The notes beneath the pieces are model-generated. The model did not search any database, was not told the origin of the DNA, and saw nothing but the letters and a program-made list of their open reading frames with translations. Shown in pieces: positions 36,240 through 44,302 of a stretch of DNA of 64,000 nucleotides; position 1 is the first letter of the stretch; each line of letters opens with the position of its first letter. Source of the stretch: Danxiaibacter flavus (GTDB taxonomy: Bacteria > Bacteroidota > Bacteroidia > Chitinophagales > Chitinophagaceae). Both the position numbers and the translations under genes were made by a program. Location: NCBI RefSeq assembly GCF_041060425.1, contig NZ_JAULBC010000005.1:310001-374000 (forward strand). Reading direction: 5' to 3'.

Positions 36240-37685
36240 TTAAGCGATCAGATCTTTAATTACTTTGCCTGCCACATCTGTCAGGCGATAGCGCCTGCCC
36301 AAATGCCTGAAGGTGAGTTTTTCATGATCCAATCCCATCTGGTTTAAAATTGTTGCGTGGAAGTCGTGAACGTGCACCGGATTACTTGCAATGTTATAGC
36401 CAAACTCATCGGTTTCGCCATATACACCCGGCTTAACGCCACCTCCTGCCATCCATACAGTAAAGCATCTTGGGTGATGGTCTCTTCCGTAATTATCGAG
36501 GGTTAATTTTCCCTGGCAATAGTTGGTGCGGCCAAATTCACCACCCCAGATCACCAGCGTTTCATCTAACAGTCCACGTTGTTTAAGATCTGTTATTAAC
36601 GCTGCACTAGCCTGGTCAACGTCTTTACACTGACCTTTAATTTGTCCCGGCAAATCGCCATGTGCATCCCAACCCTGGTGGTACAACTGCACAAAGCGTA
36701 CACCGTTCTCACTGAGTTTGCGGGCAAGCAAACAGTTTGCTGCGTATGTTCCCGGAACCAGGCAATCAGGGCCGTATAATTTAATGATTGATTCCGGCTC
36801 TTTACTCATATCTGTTATTTCCGGCACGGCTGTCTGCATGCGGAAAGCCATTTCATATTGCTGGATCTTGGTGTTTATTTCGGGATCGCCAAACTGCTGG
36901 TAAGAAGCAGTGTTCAATTCAGCAATCTTGTCCAGCATTTTTCTTCTGTCCGCCTTATCAATCGCATCCGGATTGTTCAGGTATAATACAGGATTTTCAC
37001 CGCTGCTGAATTGTACGCCCTGGTGTATTGAATCCAAAAATCCATTACTCCAGAGTTTTGAATACACCCCCTGTCCGTTGCCCTTGCCTTTAGAGAGCAA
37101 TACACAAAATGCCGGCAGGTTTTTATTCTCACTTCCGAGGCCATAGCTTAACCATGCGCCCATGCTCGGTCTGTTGCCCACTTGTGCCCCCGTTTGGAAG
37201 AACGTCAAGGCAGGATCGTGGTTAATGGCTTCTGTCCATATGGTTTTGATAATACACAGATCATCCGCTACACCGGCAGTATATGGCAACAATTCACTGA
37301 TCTGGGCACGCGCGCGACCATATTCACCAAATTTAAAGACAGTCCCGGCCAGTGGAAAATGTGTCTGATCAGCTGTCATCCCAGTTAAGCGTTGGCCCAT
37401 GCGTATGCTTGCAGGAAGATCCTGCCCGTGCATTTCCTGCAACTTTGGCTTATAGTCAAACAGGTCCAGTTGGGACGGAGCGCCGTTTTGAAAAAGATAA
37501 ATGATGCGCTTGGCTTTTGGCGCAAAATGCGGTAAGCCCGCCATAATTGTTTCTTCACTCCCGCTACTAAACAGATCGGGAATCAATAGAGAACCCAATG
37601 CCATGCTGCCAATACCAAGGCTAAGCCTTGATAAAAACTTGCGGCGGTTGTAGTTTAGTCCGTGTTCGAGGATTTCCTTTTCCAT
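36240..37685 (-). CDS. DUF1501 protein, Tat-exported alkaline-phosphatase-fold family
   Basis: Periplasmic protein of 481 residues. YNRRKFLSRLSLGIGSMALG at residues 12-31 is a Tat signal. The body matches the DUF1501 family (sulfatase/phosphatase-like fold): KRIIYLFQNGAPSQLDLFDY early, QLYHQGWDAHGDL in the middle, and LVIWGGEFGRTNYCQG and GRDHHPRCFTVWMAGGGVK late. The HxD and GRDHHP residues suggest metal binding. The family is common in Planctomycetes beside DUF1549/DUF1553 cytochromes, the arrangement seen here. The exact reaction is unknown. The start is the ATG at 37683-37685. Confidence 0.88.
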   Translation of the reverse strand: MEKEILEHGLNYNRRKFLSRLSLGIGSMALGSLLIPDLFSSGSEETIMAGLPHFAPKAKRIIYLFQNGAPSQLDLFDYKPKLQEMHGQDLPASIRMGQRLTGMTADQTHFPLAGTVFKFGEYGRARAQISELLPYTAGVADDLCIIKTIWTEAINHDPALTFFQTGAQVGNRPSMGAWLSYGLGSENKNLPAFCVLLSKGKGNGQGVYSKLWSNGFLDSIHQGVQFSSGENPVLYLNNPDAIDKADRRKMLDKIAELNTASYQQFGDPEINTKIQQYEMAFRMQTAVPEITDMSKEPESIIKLYGPDCLVPGTYAANCLLARKLSENGVRFVQLYHQGWDAHGDLPGQIKGQCKDVDQASAALITDLKQRGLLDETLVIWGGEFGRTNYCQGKLTLDNYGRDHHPRCFTVWMAGGGVKPGVYGETDEFGYNIASNPVHVHDFHATILNQMGLDHEKLTFRHLGRRYRLTDVAGKVIKDLIA

Positions 37686-37694
37686 TTTTATTTT

Positions 37695-37780
37695 TTTCTC
37701 GCGGCGGACGCAACGAAGCGGCGGCGCGACGATTTTTTATGCTTCACGCGGCGGTCGCAAAGAGGCAGCGACGCAGCGAT
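37695..37780. repeat. Two GC-rich CGCGGCGG words, related to the 53.7-54.2 kb array
   Basis: TCTCGCGGCGGACGCAACG and TTCACGCGGCGGTCGCAAAG begin two similar 45-bp direct half-units between the DUF1501 and DUF1553 genes. They match the G-rich left half of the 92-bp units at 53667-54221, so the family occurs in at least two places. Confidence 0.6.
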
Positions 37781-37854
37781 ATTTTTATTGTTAAAGACGG
37801 AATTTTCAATTAGCGAGTTTTAAAAGCTGACTGCTGATAGCTAACAGCTCACAG

Positions 37855-40197
37855 CTATGACTTCGTTATTGCTTCTTCCATGTTATAAATCGCGCTGATG
37901 GTTTTCATCAGAGATGCCAGGGAATTCTGCTCCAGCCTGTCGTTCTTGTGGAATTCACCTACGTTCAAAGTTTTCTGTGCGTCCAGCTTCTTTTGTTTGA
38001 ATTCCTGCAATTGATCGTCATAATAACTTTGGAGGATCTTCATCTCTGCGTCCGTTGCTTTTCTGCAAATGATCAGGCGGAACGCTTTGTTTATTTTATC
38101 CGTTGCAGAGCCAGGTTCCGCTTCCAGTTTTTGTGCAAGCACGCGTGATGCTTCCAGCACTGTCGGATCATTTAGCATGATCAATGCCTGCAGCGGCGTA
38201 TTTGTCTTTAAGCGTTTTACTTCACATTGATCGCGGTTGCTGGCATCAAATACAATCATAGATGGAGGCGGCACGGTTAATTTGATAAACGTGTACATAC
38301 CTCTTCTATATAAGGCATCGCCGTGATCCTGTTGATAAGTTGCTAATACACCTCTGCCACTTGATGCAGCTTCCCACAAACCTTTTGGCTGATATGGCTT
38401 TACACTTGGTCCGCCAATTGTTCTTACAAGCAATCCACTGCTTGACAGAACCATATCACGTACAAATTCAGCGGTTAACCTGTTGCGGGGACCATGCGAC
38501 AAATAAACGTTTTCCGGATCAATACCTTGTTTTTGGTCCGTTGTTTTAGTTGACTGCCTGTAGGTGGCACTCATTACCATTTGCTTCATCAGGCGTTTAA
38601 TATCCCAGCCGTGTTCCATAAAATCTATAGCAAGCCAGTCCAGCAGTTCAGGATGAGAAGGCAATTCGCCCTGCATACCGAAGTCGCCGGTTGTTTTAAC
38701 AAGACCGCGACCAAAAACTTCTTGCCACATTTGATTCACAAATACGCGGGCCGTTAGTGGATTGTTTCGATCGATCGTCCATTCTGCCAATCCAAGACGG
38801 TTACGCTGAAATTTAGTCGTGTCATACTTCATTATAGCAGCAACGGCAGTTGGCTGCACTTCAACAGAGGGCGCATCGTATACGCCGCGTTTCAGTATAT
38901 AAGTCTTGCGCGCCGTATCCAGTTCCCCCATTACAGAAACAGTAAGAGCGTTCGTATCTTTATAGTTGATGAATGAAAGCAGCTTCTGCCTGTCCTCTTG
39001 CGTAATTTGCATCAGCGGATTCTTGGCTGGTTTAGATGTGCTAACATCACCTTCATATCCTTTTTCTTTTGTATTGTTGAAAAATGCAAAAAGCTCGTAA
39101 TAATCCTTCTGGCTGAAAGGATCGTATTTGTGATCATGACACTGAGCGCATTCTATTGTGATGCCCATAATACCCTTGCCATAAGTTTTTGTTTTATCAA
39201 GTATATATTCAATTCTGTACTCTTCCGGAATAACACCCCCTTCTTCTGTGTACTTATGGTTGCGGAAAAAACCGGTTGCGAGGATCTGTTCCTTGTTTGC
39301 ATCAGGAAGCATATCGCCGGCAATCTGCCAGGTAAGAAATTTATCGTAAGGGAGATTTTCATTAAATGCATGAATTACCCAGTCGCGCCAGGGCCATTGA
39401 GAACGGATGTTGTCATCCTGGTATCCGTAAGAATCAGAGTAACGTGCTACGTCCAGCCAGTGCTGTGCCATTTTCTCTCCGTAAGCTGTGTTCTGCATCA
39501 ATCTGTCGACAACCTTTTCGTAAGCATTCGGACTTTTGTCATTCAGAAAGTCATCCATCATTTGAATTGACGGCGGCAACCCGGTTAAGTCAAACGAAAC
39601 TCTTTTTAATAGTCTTTCTTTATCAGCTTCTTCATTTGGAGATAAGCCCTTTTGTTCCATTTTCGCCATAATGAAATTGTCCAGTTCATTCTTTGGCCAC
39701 TTTTCATCTTTTACTTTTGGAACCGGCGCTTTCTTTGGCGCAATAAAAGCCCAGTGGCGTTCATATTTCGCACCCTGTTTTATCCATTTTTTAAAAAGTG
39801 CAACTTCATGTTCGTTTAGTAATCCAAGATGCGATTCCGGTGTAGGCATCTGGTAGGTAGGATCCTGTGAACTGATGCGTTTGAACAATTCACTTTGTTC
39901 CGGTTTACCGGGCACAATAGCATATGCTCCCTTTGTTTCAGTCAGAGGCGCATAGGCAGATTCGGCAATATCCAGACGCAAGTGCGCCTGCCGCTTATTG
40001 GCATCGGGACCGTGACATGCGAAACATTTGTCTGATAATATCGGGCGTATGTTAAAATTATAGCTAACAACATCCGGCATCGACTCCGCAGATCCGTTCT
40101 TATTATTACATCCAACTGTAGCAGCAAGCAGCAAGGCAGAAAAACCGGCACCTATCCAAAGTAACCTGGATCGAAAAAAACAATCGCTATTGAACAT
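37855..40197 (-). CDS. Cytochrome c lipoprotein with DUF1549 and DUF1553 domains
   Basis: Exported protein of 780 residues, first of a four-gene set. A lipoprotein signal ends in ATVGC (Cys30). CFACH at 58-62 is a Planctomycete-type cytochrome c domain. DUF1549 follows (about 160-370, with KMAQHWLDVARYSDSYGYQ and GITIECAQCHDHKYDPFSQK, whose CAQCH is a second CxxCH). DUF1553 lies at about 470-740 (NPLTARVFVNQMWQEVFGRG). Such proteins with DUF1501 partners are abundant in Planctomycetes and occur in Bacteroidota. A redox role on a carbohydrate-derived substrate is often supposed, but not shown. The start is the ATG at 40195-40197. Confidence 0.88.
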   Translation of the reverse strand: MFNSDCFFRSRLLWIGAGFSALLLAATVGCNNKNGSAESMPDVVSYNFNIRPILSDKCFACHGPDANKRQAHLRLDIAESAYAPLTETKGAYAIVPGKPEQSELFKRISSQDPTYQMPTPESHLGLLNEHEVALFKKWIKQGAKYERHWAFIAPKKAPVPKVKDEKWPKNELDNFIMAKMEQKGLSPNEEADKERLLKRVSFDLTGLPPSIQMMDDFLNDKSPNAYEKVVDRLMQNTAYGEKMAQHWLDVARYSDSYGYQDDNIRSQWPWRDWVIHAFNENLPYDKFLTWQIAGDMLPDANKEQILATGFFRNHKYTEEGGVIPEEYRIEYILDKTKTYGKGIMGITIECAQCHDHKYDPFSQKDYYELFAFFNNTKEKGYEGDVSTSKPAKNPLMQITQEDRQKLLSFINYKDTNALTVSVMGELDTARKTYILKRGVYDAPSVEVQPTAVAAIMKYDTTKFQRNRLGLAEWTIDRNNPLTARVFVNQMWQEVFGRGLVKTTGDFGMQGELPSHPELLDWLAIDFMEHGWDIKRLMKQMVMSATYRQSTKTTDQKQGIDPENVYLSHGPRNRLTAEFVRDMVLSSSGLLVRTIGGPSVKPYQPKGLWEAASSGRGVLATYQQDHGDALYRRGMYTFIKLTVPPPSMIVFDASNRDQCEVKRLKTNTPLQALIMLNDPTVLEASRVLAQKLEAEPGSATDKINKAFRLIICRKATDAEMKILQSYYDDQLQEFKQKKLDAQKTLNVGEFHKNDRLEQNSLASLMKTISAIYNMEEAITKS

Positions 40198-40770
40198 TAG
40201 TGTTTTATTGGCAGCTTAATAATGTTCAACCAAATTACAGATTTCTGAGGTAGCTCCCAACAAATAATTCAAAATTTAAAAAGTTAATAGTGGATTTTAT
40301 TGATTTTGAGGGTTGTTTGTACGAATGTCTGAACAAATGAACCTGAATGTGTACGGGGATTTTAAAACAGCAAAAAGCGCTCTGCGATTGGGATGAGAAT
40401 TTTAATAAAATGATTGATTTTTGTCAAGACGGGCTGGGAGCTGCCGGGACCAGGATTTTTGGGATTTAAGGATTGACGGGATTTATTTAATATTAACCGG
40501 AATGTGAGTGGTCCGGGATATTGAAGCTTTTACTAAATAGATTCGAAGTAATTTCCGGCGCGCAACACCTGATACCTGATACCTGATACCTGATATCCGA
40601 TATCTCAAAGCTAACAGCTAACAGCTGATAGCTAAAAAGCGTTACGAGCTGAACCTGACAGGTCCAACCCATAACGCATCAAAATCCTTCCTGGTGAACT
40701 AAATAAAATTACTCACGCCATCCTTCGCTACGATATACGTAAAACGTATAACTTACAACGTACAACCCCA
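40198..40770. other. Long gap with stuttering words between DUF1553 and ahpD genes
   Basis: The first 300 bases show nothing I can name. Then come a triple CACCTGATACCTGATACC stutter (40565-40597), AGCTAACAGCTAACAGCTGA (40611-40630) and a TAAAACGTATAACTTACAACG word (40739-40760) just before the ahpD stop codon. All three words belong to families found elsewhere in the window. No gene is evident. Confidence 0.5.
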
Positions 40771-41364
40771 TTAAGCTAACACTGTGATCAGGCTTTTAAC
40801 AATAGCGCCTAACTTAACTGATTCCAATACTCTTGCTTCAGAGCTGCCATGCTGCAGAACCGATTGTTCATGTGATGTTACGCACATTTCGCAACCATTG
40901 ATGGAGCTGATCACAAGACTTGTTAATTCAAAGAATTCCTTGCCCAACACAGGATTCATCATGATGCTCATTTTGATACCTGCAGGCTGTGTGTTATAAA
41001 ATTCTTTGTTGGTGAAATGACGGAAACGATAAAAGATATTGTTTGCGTTCATCAGTGAAGTGCACGCCACGATCTCTGCAATTTCTGCTTCTGTTGCGCC
41101 TTCTTCACGAGCCTGCTGTAAAAAGCTTTCTTTTAAAGGCTCATACTTTTCATTGGTTGCAACGGCCAATGCTAACAATAAAGCCTCTTTCTTATTTAAA
41201 TATTGGGTGTTGTTAAGAACGTTCCCCACATTTATTTTAAGGTCTTTAATATAGCGATGTTCCGTTTCTAAGAGGGCGATAGTGGTTGATGAAAGATTAT
41301 GGTCTGCCAATCCAAGATCGTTAAGCAAATTGGAGAATGTTTCGTTTTGAATAGCTGTACTCAT
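40771..41364 (-). CDS. ahpD: AhpD-like alkylhydroperoxidase (reductase of AhpC)
   Basis: All-helical thiol protein of 197 residues in the carboxymuconolactone decarboxylase/AhpD fold. The active-site pair is Cys158 and Cys161 in INGCEMCVTSHEQ, with His165 placed as in mycobacterial AhpD. In that system AhpD, itself reduced by lipoyl proteins, reduces the peroxiredoxin AhpC. The gene lies 61 bases after ahpC on the same strand, supporting the pairing. A terminator-like hairpin in the gap would lower its expression relative to ahpC. The start is the ATG at 41362-41364. Confidence 0.9.
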   Translation of the reverse strand: MSTAIQNETFSNLLNDLGLADHNLSSTTIALLETEHRYIKDLKINVGNVLNNTQYLNKKEALLLALAVATNEKYEPLKESFLQQAREEGATEAEIAEIVACTSLMNANNIFYRFRHFTNKEFYNTQPAGIKMSIMMNPVLGKEFFELTSLVISSINGCEMCVTSHEQSVLQHGSSEARVLESVKLGAIVKSLITVLA

Positions 41365-41377
41365 AATTATAATGTTT

Positions 41378-41409
41378 TAGAAAAAGGCAGATGGTGATCA
41401 TCTGCCTTT
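41378..41409 (-). terminator. Hairpin with T-run between ahpC and ahpD
   Basis: On the minus strand AAAGGCAGATG and CATCTGCCTTT form a perfect 11-bp stem around a five-base loop, followed by further T residues. It lies 17 bases past the ahpC stop. It is probably a partial terminator, giving more AhpC than AhpD. Confidence 0.75.
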
Positions 41410-41425
41410 GCAAATGAAGTGTAGA

Positions 41426-41992
41426 TTAGTTCATATTCAACTTAGCAGTCAAAGTCTCTTCGCCTTGTTTCCAGTTGCAGGGGCAAAGTTCATCTGTCTG
41501 CAAAGCATCCAACACGCGCAATACTTCCTGTACGTTACGGCCTACATTAAGATCGTAAACACTTACCCAACGCACAATACCGTGTGGATCGATAATGAAT
41601 GTAGCGCGGTATGCAATCTTTTCTTCTGCATCCAGGATACCTAATTCTTCAGCTAAAGATTTAGAAGTGTCTGCCAGCATAGGAATTTTCAGGTCGCGCA
41701 GATCAGCGTGATCTTTTCTCCAGGCCAGGTGAACAAACTCAGAATCTGTAGAAGCACCGATCAATACCGTATCGCGATCTGCAAACTCGCTATTCTTTTT
41801 GCTGAATTCAGCTATTTCTGTAGGACACACGAAAGTGAAATCTTTAGGCCACCAGAACATTACTGTCCATTTACCTTCTGCTGTTGCTATTTCATTGGTG
41901 ATTTCTGTAAACTCTTTTCCTTTTTCCAATGATACTACTGCTTTCTTCTTAAAAGCGGGGAACTGACTACCGATTGATAATACTTTGCTCAT
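41426..41992 (-). CDS. ahpC: Peroxiredoxin AhpC, three-cysteine type
   Basis: Cytosolic peroxidase for hydrogen peroxide and organic hydroperoxides, 188 residues. The peroxidatic Cys56 is in DFTFVCPTEI. Near the C-terminus Cys170 and Cys172 occur as TDELCPCNW, almost the arrangement of Mycobacterium AhpC (CACNW), which uses three cysteines and AhpD rather than AhpF. I start at the ATG at 41990-41992; a longer frame upstream adds about 75 residues with no peroxiredoxin features. A CATCTTTG box at 42052-42059 could be its promoter. Confidence 0.95.
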   Translation of the reverse strand: MSKVLSIGSQFPAFKKKAVVSLEKGKEFTEITNEIATAEGKWTVMFWWPKDFTFVCPTEIAEFSKKNSEFADRDTVLIGASTDSEFVHLAWRKDHADLRDLKIPMLADTSKSLAEELGILDAEEKIAYRATFIIDPHGIVRWVSVYDLNVGRNVQEVLRVLDALQTDELCPCNWKQGEETLTAKLNMN

Positions 41993-42398
41993 GTTTGTAA
42001 ATTTTAATGCGTAACTACTTATTTTGTAATAAATAGATTTAAAATCGGGTGCAAAGATGCGGGACGGAAGTAATAGAAAAAAATTGTTAGTTTCTATTAA
42101 TTCATAGATGAAGTCTATAATAATATTTAATTGACAATTGAAAAGGGACAATTGAAAATGACTAGCGGAGGAGAAACGAGTACGGGACAATTTGCAAGTC
42201 TGGACTCGCATCGTCACTTCAACTAAATCATGTGGTACACACAGCGAAGATGAGACGGCAGATCTGCATCACGCGCTCTGTGGAGCTCTGTGTCTTCTCC
42301 TGTATTTCTCCGTGTAGCCATAACTGTTATTAAGCACTATTAATCACCAATCATTGTCAATTTTCAACTTTCAATTGTCAATTAATCAAGTATCTTGA
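41993..42398. other. Divergent gap between ahpC and the gntP-type gene
   Basis: The minus strand has CATCTTTG (42052-42059, one base from TAnnTTTG), about 60 bases before ahpC. The rest is repeat words: TTGACAATTGAAAAGGGACA near 42131, a degenerate CTCTGTGGAGCTCTGTG segment near 42280-42320, and CAATTTTCAACTTTCAATTG near 42358-42377. TATCTTGA at 42391-42398 abuts the next gene's ATG. Confidence 0.5.
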
Positions 42399-43739
42399 AT
42401 GATGAATATTCCTCTTCCACAGGTTTTGCTTTGCCTTGTTGCAGGTATTGCCATTATTGTGTTGCTAACGTCTGTATGGCGTGTTCACGCTTTTTTTGCT
42501 TTATTGATCGCGAGTTTTGTAGTAGGACTTGGCATGCAAATGCCCGTTGAAGAGATCATTACGACAGTAAAGAAAGGCTTTGGAAATATTATGCAGTCGC
42601 TCGGGTTGATCATAGTATTGGGAACAACTATTGGTGTAATCCTTGAATACACGGGGAGCACCAGCGTACTGGCAAATTATATTCTTGGTAAAGTCGGACA
42701 TAAACGGGCTCCACTTGCCATGAGCATCACAGGATTTATTGTTGGATTGCCTATTTTTTGCGACTCCGGCTATATAGTATTAAGTGGTCTCAACAATTCC
42801 ATTGCACGGAAAGCGGCGCAACCTATAGCCGTTATGGCTGTCTCAATGGCAACGGGATTGTATTCTGTTCACTGCCTTATTCCTCCGCATCCTGGTGCTT
42901 CTGCCGCAGCAGGAACGATGGGTATCGATTTCGGCAAGTTGATCTTATGGGGAAGCCTGATTGCTATACCCGCTGCGTTGGTCGGCCATTTGTACGCGCG
43001 TTATTCCGGACGTAATACGCCTCTTTTACCTGAACATTCTGAAGAGGAAGAAAAAGGCACCGGCAACATAAATCCACCGTCCGTTATGCGGGCTTTTTTA
43101 CCCATCGTTGTTCCGATTGTGTTAATCGCTTTAAAATCTTTCTTTTCGATTGAAGCTAAAGATGGAGGCTTTTTGATGAACATTATTTCCATATTGGGCG
43201 ATCCGGTGATTGCCTTATCTATTAGTGTTTTGCTTGCTTTGAATTGTGGTCGTAACTGGAATAAAAAAACATTGGGAGCATTGTTGCAGGACGCTGCGGA
43301 AAAAGCAGGTGGTATTCTTGTGATCATAGGAGCGGGCGGTGCGTTCGGCGCTGTACTGGCTGAAACCAATATCGGCATGCATGTGAGTCAATCGCTTTCA
43401 TTAAGCGGCATGGGATTGCTGTTTCCTTTTTTATTGACATGTTTGCTAAAAACTGCGCAAGGTTCGTCAACTGTGGCAATAATAACAGCAGCGTCAATTG
43501 TGCATCCGTTGTTACCCGCACTACATATTACAGGTTCTAACGGACCTATGCTTGTCGTGCTGGCAATGGGCGCCGGATCTATGTGTGTGTCTCATGCAAA
43601 TGATGCATATTTCTGGGTGGTATCCAAGTTTTCAGGATTGGAGATGAAGACGATGCTAAAGACTTATAGTGTTGCGAGTATATTGATGGGAGTGACGAGT
43701 TTTTTGGCAGTGTGGGTTTTGTCATGGGTGATAGGATGA
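42399..43739 (+). CDS. GntP-family gluconate/organic acid:H+ symporter
   Basis: Inner-membrane carrier of 446 residues with about twelve helices. GLPIFCDSGYIVLSGL near residue 114 and HCLIPPHPGASAAAG near 163 are typical of the GntP/GntT family, which imports gluconate or related sugar acids with protons. The exact substrate cannot be read from sequence, and no gluconate kinase is nearby. The start is the ATG at 42399, directly behind a TATCTTGA box, so the message may be leaderless. No partner gene is adjacent. Confidence 0.9.
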   Translation: MMNIPLPQVLLCLVAGIAIIVLLTSVWRVHAFFALLIASFVVGLGMQMPVEEIITTVKKGFGNIMQSLGLIIVLGTTIGVILEYTGSTSVLANYILGKVGHKRAPLAMSITGFIVGLPIFCDSGYIVLSGLNNSIARKAAQPIAVMAVSMATGLYSVHCLIPPHPGASAAAGTMGIDFGKLILWGSLIAIPAALVGHLYARYSGRNTPLLPEHSEEEEKGTGNINPPSVMRAFLPIVVPIVLIALKSFFSIEAKDGGFLMNIISILGDPVIALSISVLLALNCGRNWNKKTLGALLQDAAEKAGGILVIIGAGGAFGAVLAETNIGMHVSQSLSLSGMGLLFPFLLTCLLKTAQGSSTVAIITAASIVHPLLPALHITGSNGPMLVVLAMGAGSMCVSHANDAYFWVVSKFSGLEMKTMLKTYSVASILMGVTSFLAVWVLSWVIG

Positions 43740-44302
43740 GGTTATTTAACCACAGAGGGCATAGAGTTTTTTTTCACAGAGTAACGCAGAATTTATACGA
43801 TATTACTCTGACCTGAATCATAATATGTTTTGCCTCTGAGACACTGAAGCACAGAGGTCTTTTTCCTGTGTTACTTTGTGTAAAAACTGCTTTAACTCTG
43901 TGGTAAAACCTCCGCTTAGATTATCTTAACAACAGAAGTTGCGAACTGAAGCTAGCAGTCTCAATTTTTTGCTATGTTCAAAAGATCAAGGCAAGCGCGA
44001 AAGCCTCCGGCCGCTTTGCCGCCAGCGCCTCTCCAAAGCGCAGCCATTGTTCACTCTTTTCAATTAGCTTCTACCGATTATTATTTTCAGTAGTATTTCT
44101 GTCTCCCTTCAAACGATTGCCCTTTAATCTTTTTTACACAGCTCTTTAATCTGGTATCAGCTCATGTAATTGCTATCTCCTACACTTAAGTACTTCGTCA
44201 ATCCTACTTCGCAGTTTTTAATTTTCGTCACTGAGCTCAAATTTTCTTTCTGTGAAACTCCGTGAAAAACTCTGTGTTCTCTGTGGTTAAAAACCCCCAC
44301 TA
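43740..44302. repeat. Inverted CACAGAG repeats around a 560-base gap
   Basis: AACCACAGAGGGCATAGAG with a T-run and CACAGAG (43748-43782) faces CTCCGTGAAAAACTCTGTG and CTCTGTGGTTAA (44258-44290). The two could pair over about 30 bases. Between them is another CACAGAG palindrome near 43850-43920. The same words form a tighter hairpin at 48962-49122. No gene is seen. Confidence 0.65.

Noticed and set aside
41993..42217. 75-residue extension before AhpC
   Set aside because: It has no peroxiredoxin similarity, includes CAATTG word repeats, and the ATG at 41990-41992 gives the normal AhpC length.
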